A DNA stretch of 64,000 nucleotides from Planctomycetales bacterium. GTDB lineage: Bacteria; Planctomycetota; Planctomycetia; Isosphaerales; Isosphaeraceae. The notes under the pieces were generated by a model. The model did no database searches, was not told where the DNA came from, and was given only the letters and a program-made list of their open reading frames with translations. The translations under genes were made by a program, and so were the position numbers. Positions 16,849 through 25,296 of the stretch are shown here, one piece after another. Every line of letters begins with the position of its first letter. The stretch's first letter is position 1. The stretch is taken from the NCBI GenBank assembly GCA_027449865.1, contig DAIDKV010000205.1, positions 1-64,000 on the forward strand, read 5' to 3'.

Positions 16849-17601
16849 TCACGCTGCCTCGACGCTCGATAGCAGTATCCGCGTGGCCTCCTCTCTTGGA
16901 TCGTCGAAGATCCGATCGGGCGGTCCCGATTCAATGACGCGACCCTCGCCAAAAACATGAACCTTGTGAGCCACCCGCCGGGCGAAGTGCATCGCGTGGG
17001 TGACCGCGATCATCGTCATGCCTTCGCTGGCGAGGTCCGACATCACCGCCAGTACCTCGGCGGTCATACGTGGGTCGAGCGCACTGGTAGGTTCGTCGAA
17101 CAGGATCGCGCGGGGCTCCATCGCCAGAGCGCGCGCGATCGCGACCCTTTGCTGCTGCCCTCCCGAAAGCTCGGATGGCATTGAGTGCAGTCGGTCCGAC
17201 ATCCCGACGCGATCCAGAAGCCGGCGCGCCCGATGATCGGCGGCGTCTCGATGGAGGCCCAGCACGTAGATTGGACCCTCCATTACGTTTTCAATCGCTG
17301 TCCGGTGCGGGAACAGGTTGAAGCCCTGAAAGACCATCCCCACCCGCAGGCAAACCTCGCGATGCAGTCGCCCCCAATCCGAGGCCGCGACCTCCGACCG
17401 GCCGCGAAGGACCAAGCCGTCGATCTCGACCTGTCCAGCGTCAAATCGCTCCAGCCCATTCAGGCAGCGCAGGAATGTACTCTTGCCGCTTCCCGATGGA
17501 CCAATGATCGCCGCTACCTCGCCCCGGTCAACCGAGAGTGTCACGCCCCGCAAAACGTCGGCTTCCCCAAACCGCTTTCGCAGTCCATCGACCTCGATCA
17601 T
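16849..17601 (-). CDS. Polar amino-acid ABC transporter, ATP-binding protein
   Basis: 250 residues from ATG 17601, which overlaps the stop of the upstream permease gene as ATGA. All ABC ATPase motifs are present: Walker A IIGPSGSGKSTFLRCLNGLE, Q-loop VFQGFNLFPHRTAIENV, signature LSGGQQQRVAIARALAM, Walker B ILFDEPTSALDP and H-loop VTHAMHFA. The FNLFPH and RCLNGLE sequences are typical of the GlnQ/HisP branch that energises import of polar amino acids. Together with the fused permease/binding protein encoded upstream it makes a complete importer. Substrate cannot be read from the sequence. The longer start at 17664 is rejected because it would run into the upstream gene. Confidence 0.94.
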   Translation of the reverse strand: MIEVDGLRKRFGEADVLRGVTLSVDRGEVAAIIGPSGSGKSTFLRCLNGLERFDAGQVEIDGLVLRGRSEVAASDWGRLHREVCLRVGMVFQGFNLFPHRTAIENVMEGPIYVLGLHRDAADHRARRLLDRVGMSDRLHSMPSELSGGQQQRVAIARALAMEPRAILFDEPTSALDPRMTAEVLAVMSDLASEGMTMIAVTHAMHFARRVAHKVHVFGEGRVIESGPPDRIFDDPREEATRILLSSVEAA

Positions 17602-19235
17602 TCGGGGGACCCTCCCTTCACGCTGGCGTTCGCCAGGCGAGCCTCGGACCATCGGGAGAACCACGAGAGCGGGACGCTCATCATCAGGTAGAGCACCGCG
17701 GCGGCCAGGGCGAATTCGATCGTCCCCCCAGTGCTCAACGCCAGAATCTTGTACTGCTTGGTAAGCTCAACCAGCGTGATGACCGAACAGACCGAGGTAT
17801 CCTTGAAGAGAGCGATGAAGTCGTTGGTCACCGGTGGAATCACGATCCGGACTGCCTGTGGGAGGATCACTCGCCGGAGCGCCAAACGCTTCGACATTCC
17901 CAGGGCCAGAGCGGCCTCCATCTGTCCGGCGGGAATCGCCTGTAATCCGGCCCGGTAGATCTCGGCCTCGTACGCCGAGTAATTGATCGCTAGCCCAGCG
18001 ATCCCGGCGACCCAGGGCGAGAGCTTCAACAGGTAAAACAGCACAAATAGTTGCAACATCAACGGCGTGCCGCGGAGGATCTCGACGTATCCGGTCAGCA
18101 GCCAATTCAGGAGACGCGGGCCGTAAAGCCGTCCGATCGCGACCATCAGGCCGATCGCCATCGCGATGGGCATGGATCCGACCGAGAGGACCACCGTCAC
18201 GAAAGCGGCCTGGAGTAGTGGGCCGGCATACTCCGTCAAGAGCCCCAGGCCGCGGCGTCCCGATTTCCCCGACGCGATCGGGAGCGGTCCATCAAAACCG
18301 GAAAGTTCCTCCTGCGCCTCGTTCCAGATGCCGAATCGATCATAAAGCTGTCGGAGCTCGCCCGAGGCGATCAGCTTCCCAATGCCTCGGTCGAGGACAT
18401 CGCGGAGGGATCGTTCGCTCTCGCGGGTGAAGATCACGTAATAGCCGCGTCCCTCGGGCGGTCCAACCAGTTCCAGTCCTGGATATCGGCCCGCGTAAAA
18501 TCGGGCGGCCGGCATGTCCTGGAGCGTTGCGTCATACTGACCGTTCTGAACGGCGAGCATCGCGTCCGTCGCACCGTCGAAACGGACCACCTGGATGTGG
18601 TTCCCCCCCTGCTCCGCCGCGAAGTGGTCGCCGGCCGAGCTTGCCAGGACGCCAATCCTCCACGGGCCGCCACCGGGTCGGGGCTCATTCAGGTCGGACC
18701 ACCGCCGGATCCGGCTCCCTCGCTGGACCATCAACTGTAACTGATACACGTAATATGGTCGCGTCGCGAGGTACTCGCGTGCCCTGCGCTCGCTCCACTC
18801 GTAGCCATTGATGACGGCGTCGACTCGGCCGATCTTGAGGATTTCGAGCAACTCGTCCCACTGTCCCTGCGAGAGCTCGGCGCGCACACCGATCTCGGAG
18901 GTAAGCCGTCGCATCAGCTCGACCTCGAACCCGGCCACGCCGTCGGTCGCTGACGGGTCGGGATAAGCATAGGGCGCGCCGCCCTCCATGTCGCTTCCGT
19001 AGACCAGCCGCCCCGTGCGCCGGATTCGATCCAGGGAGTCTTCGGCGCGGACGATCGTCGGTGCGCTCATCACAGAGAGAGCCATCAAAATCGAGAGTCC
19101 GATACGAACGGCGGGGTGAGAAGCGGTCCGTGGTCGACTCGCCGAGTGGAACCGCGAATTCCGGGCAGGGGAAGGCCCGAGAGATGAGGCAGATCGGTCA
19201 GCATCGGATTCCGATGCGTCGGGCTCTTCTTCCAT
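17598..19235 (-). CDS. Amino-acid ABC transporter: substrate-binding protein fused to permease
   Basis: 545 residues from ATG 19235, with AAAGGGG about nine bases upstream. A hydrophilic leader of some 45 residues precedes a signal-anchor-like stretch (IGLSILMALSVMSAPTIVRA). Residues about 65-300 are a family 3 solute-binding domain, with GRLVYGSDMEGGAPYAY, VAGFEVELMRRL and GRVDAVINGYEWS. The C-terminal part (about 320-535) is a His/Glu/Gln-type permease: VEILRGTPLMLQLFVLFYLL, YSAYEAEIYRAGLQ and the EAA loop EAALALGMSKRLALRRVILP. With the ATPase gene downstream a full transporter is encoded by two genes instead of three or more. Fusions of this kind are known in amino-acid importers. The long N-terminal leader before the hydrophobic segment is odd for an exported binding domain. 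Confidence 0.92.
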   Translation of the reverse strand: MEEEPDASESDADRSASSLGPSPARNSRFHSASRPRTASHPAVRIGLSILMALSVMSAPTIVRAEDSLDRIRRTGRLVYGSDMEGGAPYAYPDPSATDGVAGFEVELMRRLTSEIGVRAELSQGQWDELLEILKIGRVDAVINGYEWSERRAREYLATRPYYVYQLQLMVQRGSRIRRWSDLNEPRPGGGPWRIGVLASSAGDHFAAEQGGNHIQVVRFDGATDAMLAVQNGQYDATLQDMPAARFYAGRYPGLELVGPPEGRGYYVIFTRESERSLRDVLDRGIGKLIASGELRQLYDRFGIWNEAQEELSGFDGPLPIASGKSGRRGLGLLTEYAGPLLQAAFVTVVLSVGSMPIAMAIGLMVAIGRLYGPRLLNWLLTGYVEILRGTPLMLQLFVLFYLLKLSPWVAGIAGLAINYSAYEAEIYRAGLQAIPAGQMEAALALGMSKRLALRRVILPQAVRIVIPPVTNDFIALFKDTSVCSVITLVELTKQYKILALSTGGTIEFALAAAVLYLMMSVPLSWFSRWSEARLANASVKGGSPE

Positions 19236-19444
19236 CAAAAGACCCCTTTCGCATGGGTAGATCTGGGTTCAGACCCACTTCTTACTCGATGGCCAGACCC
19301 TCTGGCCGCTCCTAGTCCCATGGTGGGCTGCGATGCCCGAGCTCGGGCTTCCGGTCCTCGGCCGACTCGTCGACGATTCGATATCATCGCTCTCGAATGG
19401 AATCCCCCGACTCGGCCCCTGCGATGTCCGGTCCACTCTCCCGA

Positions 19445-20737
19445 TCACTCCTTTGGAGAGGTCGAATCCATGGTCGGATTGGGAGCGGTTCGGCGATGGT
19501 CGTCGGCCGGGTTCGAGGAGGACGGCATCTCGCCAATCTCGTGCTGATGACGGAGCTGCCGAAGACGACGGACGCGTTTTCGAACACTCCGGGGCACACG
19601 GGCCTCGCGGAGCCTCGTCATCCGGCCGACCAGGAACCGGTGGCCGCGCCACCAGACTCGTCTGTTGAAGATCGCATCGAACCAGACCGAGAGCAGTAAG
19701 ATATCCTTGATCGGGCTGAATACCAGGTGTCGTAGTTTCGGATACGATCCTCGAAGCCATCGTGATTGCACGGCGTCGCGAAACATTCCAAGTCCGACCA
19801 GCAGCAGAAGCCCGCTCCAGGCGATTCCGGACTCGGCCGAGAACGCCCAGATCAGTCCGACCGTCGGCAGGTTGGCCAGCGGTTCGGCGACGAACGCCGG
19901 CAGGGCCATCTGGCGGCGGATTTTGTACCACCGCGAGTGTCGGTTGAGGAACCATCGAAAACTGCGTCGGGCGTTGATGTTATCGATGACATGGTGACTT
20001 AGCCGGATCGAATAGCCCGCCTGCCGCATCCGGACGCCAACCGCCTGGTCCTCAGCGAGCAGGTTTCGAACCGCAGCGAACCCGCCAATGGCCTCGAGCG
20101 CCGCCACAGGCATCATCATCGACTTGCCTACCACGCAGGTCACCTGCATCACAGAGGCAGCCGCCACGCCCCCAGCGATGAAGCCGTTGAGTTGCAGGTT
20201 CTCCATCACCGCGGCGGCATGAGACTCGCCGACTCCCGCGAAAATGTTGCTCACCAGACCGACACCCGGTTCGGACAGATAGCAGGCCGTCTCTCGCAGA
20301 TAGCCTGGTCGCACCCGGACGTTCGAATCGCTGATCAGGAGAACGTCATACTTGCGATGCCGGTCCATCGCCGCCAGATTCTCGACCTTCGGATTGAGCC
20401 CAAAAGATGGATTCCCGACAACAAGCTTGGCATCATGATCGGGGAATTCGGCCAGGAGTTTCTGCACGACGGCAATCGATGGGTCATTTTCCTCGGCGAC
20501 GCCGAAGATCAACTGGTATTTCGGATAGTCCAGTCGGAAAAAGCTGCGAAGGTTCTCCTCGATCCCCTCGTCCATCCCCTTGAGTGGCTTCAGGATGGTG
20601 ACCGGCGGCGTATGATCGACGATGGCCTTCGGTCTCCGAGTCGCCCAGAGGAGGCAGCCCATCGACCAGAGGGTCGTGACGACCGCCACGACTGCGGCCA
20701 CCCCGAGCAACACATTGGCGCCATCGACGGTGAGCAT
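19445..20737 (-). CDS. GT21-like (ceramide glucosyltransferase / HpnI-type) glycosyltransferase
   Basis: 430 residues from ATG 20737, which has a strong GGAGGAG upstream; the in-frame extension to 20965 is rejected because it would overlap the next gene. An N-terminal membrane helix (VLLGVAAVVAVVTTLWSMGC) is followed by PVTILKPLKGMDEGIEENLR, the D1 start of the GT2/GT21 fold. The DxD-like YDVLLISDSNVRV, the acceptor Asp of LLAEDQAVG and the Q/RxxRW-type RHSRWYKIRR are all in place. C-terminal hydrophobic segments (LIWAFSAESGIAWSGLLLLV) complete the pattern. Such enzymes glycosylate lipids at the membrane: ceramide, or in the HpnI branch phosphatidylethanolamine on the way to hopanoid head groups. 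No other hopanoid gene is visible here, so the acceptor is undecided. Confidence 0.88.
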   Translation of the reverse strand: MLTVDGANVLLGVAAVVAVVTTLWSMGCLLWATRRPKAIVDHTPPVTILKPLKGMDEGIEENLRSFFRLDYPKYQLIFGVAEENDPSIAVVQKLLAEFPDHDAKLVVGNPSFGLNPKVENLAAMDRHRKYDVLLISDSNVRVRPGYLRETACYLSEPGVGLVSNIFAGVGESHAAAVMENLQLNGFIAGGVAAASVMQVTCVVGKSMMMPVAALEAIGGFAAVRNLLAEDQAVGVRMRQAGYSIRLSHHVIDNINARRSFRWFLNRHSRWYKIRRQMALPAFVAEPLANLPTVGLIWAFSAESGIAWSGLLLLVGLGMFRDAVQSRWLRGSYPKLRHLVFSPIKDILLLSVWFDAIFNRRVWWRGHRFLVGRMTRLREARVPRSVRKRVRRLRQLRHQHEIGEMPSSSNPADDHRRTAPNPTMDSTSPKE

Positions 20738-20871
20738 GAGAGGTCTCCTCCTGGGGCAATCCTGGCCCCTGCACCGGCGTGAGGGGGTTGAAGAGTCCGA
20801 CTCGAGAAAACCCGGCGGGTCAGACAGTTTCCTACCGGTCTCAACCCGCCAGAACAGTCTGGCTTCGACAA

Positions 20872-21399
20872 TCAGCGACGATCGGGACGCATTTGAAGGA
20901 TCATGGGCCCCTGGCAGCACGGACAGATCTGGGGAGCCCGGACCGAAATCGAGCAGACCTCGCAAAAGTATTCCGGGATCTGGAGTTGCCCGTCGTGCTC
21001 GACCCGGAGAGAGGTCACCTTCAAATAGGGAACGCCCGGATAGTGTCGGCCGTGCAACTCGGCCCGGAGATTGCGGAGTCGCCCGTCCTCGAAGAGAGCG
21101 CGAGTGATCTCGTCGCGGAAGAGCGGCGTTATTGAACGATCCTCACCGAGCAGAACGACTTGCTTCGAGGCCGAGCCAGGATCGAGCTTCAACTCCAGGT
21201 CAAGCGATCGGAGGGCGGAATCCAGAGTCAGGATCCGACCGCGAACGGTCACCACGGTCGGTCCCGGCGACGCGACAGGCGGGGCGGCACCGAGAAGAAC
21301 CAGTACGCCAGCCACAACGCCCGTCGCGAGACCCATCGATCGGTCGACTCCGGATCGTCTGGAGAAGTTGCGTTGAATTTCCTTCAGAAACCCCGTCAT
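20872..21399 (-). CDS. Exported or anchored protein with C-terminal CxxC pair
   Basis: About 175 residues from ATG 21399; ATG 21336 (GGAG eleven bases upstream) and 21417 are alternatives. A hydrophobic segment, MGLATGVVAGVLVLLGAAP, serves as signal peptide or anchor. A short domain follows with VVTVRGRILTLDSALRSLDL and AELHGRHYPGVPYLKVTSLR. The end has two cysteine pairs, CEVC and CPCC, twelve residues apart, as in a rubredoxin-like zinc ribbon. Family not recognised. It precedes the glycosyltransferase gene by 134 bp on the same strand and diverges from the large gene at 21682. Confidence 0.7.
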   Translation of the reverse strand: MTGFLKEIQRNFSRRSGVDRSMGLATGVVAGVLVLLGAAPPVASPGPTVVTVRGRILTLDSALRSLDLELKLDPGSASKQVVLLGEDRSITPLFRDEITRALFEDGRLRNLRAELHGRHYPGVPYLKVTSLRVEHDGQLQIPEYFCEVCSISVRAPQICPCCQGPMILQMRPDRR

Positions 21400-21681
21400 C
21401 CCTGGGAATTGTATCACAGTACCAGATCAGGACGTCCGGACCAAGGGGAATCGTCCCAATCGACCCGGTGAATCGTGGAGGATAGGACGTCTCCGTGGTA
21501 TATTGGAAACAGGTTCGCTCGTGGGGCACCCTGAGAGGCCGGCGTTACCGCAACGGCCCTTGTCTGGCCCGTTCTACGGACGACGGGCCGGGGGTGTTCG
21601 GGCCGATCCGATTCCGGAAAGGTCCGGCCGGGTCCGAGCTCACGAGCAGGTCCGGAATTGCCAACCGGGAAGGTGCGGGGC

Positions 21682-24600
21682 TTGGTCATCCTCCGTCATT
21701 TCGGCTGGATACTGGCGTGTCTGATTGCGGCCGCGGTCGTCTCGGGCACAAGGGCGGCGGCCCTCGAGGAGGCGACTTCGCCCATCCAGGCGGAAGCTCC
21801 CTCGTATTTTGTGATCCTGGATCAGCCGGCCGACCTTGGCGCGCTGCTCCAAAAGATCCGACGTCCGGACGTGGAGGTGCGACGGGCCGTGCCCGGTCGT
21901 CCAGACGCTTCGAACTCGACAAGTCCCGCTGAGTCTTCGACATCCACGCCCTGGGTGGTTGAGTCCGTCCGGATCCGGGGAAATGTACGTGGCGATTCGG
22001 CCACAATCACCGTCGAATTCGCCATCCTGACGTCCGGCGACGGCCCAACCTGGGTGCCGATCCGGCTTGACGGTCAGCGTTTGATCGACGCTCGCGAGGG
22101 CGATCGTGTCCTTGACCTTCGGAGGATGCCAGACACTCGATGGCAGATCGAACTGATCGGCCGCGGCCGGCATCAAGTCTCGGTGCCGTTCCGATGCCCA
22201 CTCACCACCGATCCGGCCCGAGAATCGCTCGTTATGGAGGTTCCTGAGACGCTCTCAACGGCGCTGGAGCTGGATTTTCAACGCCGGGAGCCCGACCTGA
22301 TCGTCGGCGAGAACGAGGTCTACGGCCAGTCGGATCTTCTCAACGGTCAGGGTGCCCGCCTTACGGCCAGGCTCTCGCCGCGGTCGAGGGTCGTGGTGAG
22401 CTGGGCCGTTGACTCCGAGTCGGGTCGTCGGAATCCGCCAATTCTCGTTGCCCAGGGGGATATCGCGCTCGACGTCGATCCCGAGCAGATGCGAACCCGT
22501 TCGACCTGGGTGATCCGTTGTGTTCGAGGGATGACCCGAACGTTGCAAGTGCGTGTTCCGGACCGCGACGAAGTGACGGAGGTGAGGCTTGATGACCAGC
22601 AGGTAACCCCCGACACGACAGGCGCCCGGCATCCCGGCCTTTTGACAATTCCACTGAGTGAGCCGCTTCGGCCCGGCGGCGAACGACGGTTCGTGATGAC
22701 CACAAGGCGTCCGCATGTTCGGGGCGAGGGGAATCGGATCGACTTTCGCGGCTTCCCGATCGTCCATGCGCGCGAGCAGACCGGCGCTATTGGTGTCACC
22801 CAGAGTCCCGATTTGTGGATTGCTCCGACCGCCGCGCAAGGGCTCCGCCGGATCGTCCCGACCTATCTCCCTCGTGACCTCGCCGAGCGGCCTGGGACCA
22901 GCCTGGCTTTTGAGTTCCTCGATCAGCCCTTTGCCCTGGCGCTTGGAGTCGAGTCATCTCCGCCTGTGGTGCGAGCACGAACTCGTTCGTCGATCCGAGT
23001 TGGGGCAGAGAGGGCCCGATCGGAGACGGCGATCGATCTTCGATGGGTTCGCGGTCGGCCGTTTGAGGTCCGGTTAAAGCTGGGGCCTGGACTGGAGCTG
23101 ACCTCGGTCGGACCGGCCTCCATGGTCGAGGCATGGAATCTTGATGGTGACGGCGCCGTCGACCGTCCTCGCGCATTGACTGTTCGATTGTCGCCCAGCG
23201 TGCGAGACCAGCCTCGGGTGACACTCCAGGTCGAAGGCGTGCAGCGGCTCCCAACGCAAGGTCCGATCCAGCTGGGCCTTTGCGCGCCGGAAGCCTCGGC
23301 TGCAGTCTCCGTCTTGCTTGGGATCGCGGCCGATCGAGGTGTCTCCGTCGAGTTGGACGAAGAGGCCTCTCGTCCGGCATCGGGCGACCGGCCAACATTC
23401 CGTGTCGCCGAGGCTCCGACCGCCCCCACGACCGCCGAGGCTCTCGAGGCAACGCCCCATGCCCTGAGTCTCGAAGCCACCGGAGGGCCCGATCTCCTAC
23501 CACTTCGAATCACCCGGCTCCCCATCGCACTCCGAGAGGAGACGACGCTCCAGGCCAGGGTCTCCCGCCAGTCGGTCGAGCTGGTTCAGCGGACAACCGT
23601 GAGCGTCCGCCATGGGGCCGCGGAATGGCTTTCACTCCAAGTCCCAGCTTCGGCGGCGCGTTGGGAGCTTCGCGATCATGAGATCCTCGAGCGGAAACCG
23701 GTCTCAGACGGTCCCGACCATTCGCGGATCGAGCGAATTCGCCTCGATCGTCCTATTCTTGATCGAGCTGTCCTGGAATTCCGATGGCAGGTTCCGATCG
23801 ACCCACCGCTGTCGTCGTCGGCGGCTAGGGAGCTAAGCCTCGATCGGATCACGTTCCCAGGCGTTGAGGAGGCACCGTCGCGTGTCGAGCTTTCGGTGAG
23901 GGCCGGAGTAACCACCCGGGCGATCGACCCGGCCTGGGTCCGCACGACCGATTTCGTTTCCTCGGAGTCGACCCTGCCCGCTTATGTCGAAGGCGCCGGC
24001 GGGACCGGCCGATCTTTACGGATCGAGGTCGAGGCACACGACTCCGTCGTGATGCCGGTTCCGCTGGTTCCTCGTCTCCTGATTCAGACGACCATCGGCC
24101 TCGACGAGACGGTGCAGCATCGGGCGTCGTTTCGGGTTGAGTCGCATGGACCGGCCTTCCCCTTCGAGCTTCCGGAGGTAGCTCGCATCATCGCGGCCCG
24201 GGTTGACGGCCGCCCGGCCGAGAGGGTCGATCTGGAGGGCGGAAGCGAAGGAGCCAGACGATACCGGCTCCCTCTCCCTCCAGCATCGGCTGCGCGGCCG
24301 GTGCTGGTCGAGCTGGAGTACCAGCTTTCTGACGGTCCGACGACAGCTCCGTGGCCCGCACCCCGGCTACCTGAGGGCGGCCTGGTGCTCCGGACGCTCT
24401 GGGAGGTTCAGCTTCCCTGGGATCGGGCTCTGCTTGGCGTCCCAACCGGTTGGTCGGACGAAAATTCCTGGGGATGGGATGGACTTATATGGGGCCGACG
24501 GCCAGATCTCGATCCCGAAGCCCTGGAGGGATGGCTGGTCGGTGAGGCCGCTCCGTCCGCGATCGTCGGCCCGCCCGACCGTTCGGTCGACGCATCCCAG

Positions 24601-25119
24601 CGACTTCTCTTTGGTCAAACTTCGGTTGGAACAGCGAGTGGAACCCACACGCCCTCGATGGCTGTCCGGGTGGTCAGCCGGGCCGCGCTGATCGCGGTCT
24701 GCTCGGGCTCGACGCTCCTGATCGGCTTTCTGGCCCTCTTCACCCGGATCCGGTTCCGAACCGCATGGCTCATTGTAGCGGCGATAGGGCTCCTTGGCGC
24801 CTTCTCACTAGAGCCGGACACGGCCATCCAGCTCGCGCAGTCCTCACTTCTTGGAGCTGCATTGACGGTGGTCGGAATCCTGATCGAGGAGGTCGTCCAG
24901 CACCGACGAGCCCGGTCGCTCCCGGTCCGCGACCCTGTGGCCCCGATTGGCCTGGTGCGCGGCGACTCGTCGGTTGTCGGGGCGCCGCTGGTCGGATCCG
25001 ACGATCCGACCGCGATTCGCGTTCGCACCCCCTCCACGATGGATTTCGTGCCCAGTCCCCTGACTCGAGCACCTCTCGATCCCGAGGAATCACGTGGCTC
25101 GCCTCTCGGCCGCGCCTGA
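21682..25119 (+). CDS. Large exported beta-rich protein with C-terminal three-helix cassette (relative of the giant protein)
   Basis: About 1145 residues if started at the TTG at 21682, which has GGGAAGG at ideal eight-base spacing; TTG 21658 and GTG 21673 are in-frame alternatives. The N-terminus is a signal sequence (GWILACLIAAAVVSGTRAAA). About 950 residues of beta-rich sequence follow. At about 998-1080 lies a three-helix cassette: LIAVCSGSTLLIGFLALFT, a short RIRFR loop, AWLIVAAIGLLGAFSLEP, then LLGAALTVVGILIEE and an Arg-rich end. The first half of the giant protein at 3606-10661 ends in the same order, helix, basic loop, helix ending in EP, helix, RR. Preceding stretches also correspond, such as LWEVQLPW with GVPTGW here against FDWEISVPSGWRLVDP there. 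Function unknown. It is followed by the kinase gene. Confidence 0.8.
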   Translation: MVILRHFGWILACLIAAAVVSGTRAAALEEATSPIQAEAPSYFVILDQPADLGALLQKIRRPDVEVRRAVPGRPDASNSTSPAESSTSTPWVVESVRIRGNVRGDSATITVEFAILTSGDGPTWVPIRLDGQRLIDAREGDRVLDLRRMPDTRWQIELIGRGRHQVSVPFRCPLTTDPARESLVMEVPETLSTALELDFQRREPDLIVGENEVYGQSDLLNGQGARLTARLSPRSRVVVSWAVDSESGRRNPPILVAQGDIALDVDPEQMRTRSTWVIRCVRGMTRTLQVRVPDRDEVTEVRLDDQQVTPDTTGARHPGLLTIPLSEPLRPGGERRFVMTTRRPHVRGEGNRIDFRGFPIVHAREQTGAIGVTQSPDLWIAPTAAQGLRRIVPTYLPRDLAERPGTSLAFEFLDQPFALALGVESSPPVVRARTRSSIRVGAERARSETAIDLRWVRGRPFEVRLKLGPGLELTSVGPASMVEAWNLDGDGAVDRPRALTVRLSPSVRDQPRVTLQVEGVQRLPTQGPIQLGLCAPEASAAVSVLLGIAADRGVSVELDEEASRPASGDRPTFRVAEAPTAPTTAEALEATPHALSLEATGGPDLLPLRITRLPIALREETTLQARVSRQSVELVQRTTVSVRHGAAEWLSLQVPASAARWELRDHEILERKPVSDGPDHSRIERIRLDRPILDRAVLEFRWQVPIDPPLSSSAARELSLDRITFPGVEEAPSRVELSVRAGVTTRAIDPAWVRTTDFVSSESTLPAYVEGAGGTGRSLRIEVEAHDSVVMPVPLVPRLLIQTTIGLDETVQHRASFRVESHGPAFPFELPEVARIIAARVDGRPAERVDLEGGSEGARRYRLPLPPASAARPVLVELEYQLSDGPTTAPWPAPRLPEGGLVLRTLWEVQLPWDRALLGVPTGWSDENSWGWDGLIWGRRPDLDPEALEGWLVGEAAPSAIVGPPDRSVDASQRLLFGQTSVGTASGTHTPSMAVRVVSRAALIAVCSGSTLLIGFLALFTRIRFRTAWLIVAAIGLLGAFSLEPDTAIQLAQSSLLGAALTVVGILIEEVVQHRRARSLPVRDPVAPIGLVRGDSSVVGAPLVGSDDPTAIRVRTPSTMDFVPSPLTRAPLDPEESRGSPLGRA

Positions 25120-25296
25120 TCGGCCCTGGCATTCCATTCGGTGTTGCCCAGGGTTACGATGGGCCGATGCGTCAAAGAACGGCTGGCGTGGGACGCGACC
25201 GATCCGGACCTCGGCGCGGAATTTTGGGCGGGGGTGGTGGAGCAGTCGCAAGGCTGCATGAATCTGGATTGGGTCGATGTGCGAGGCATCCGGTCG

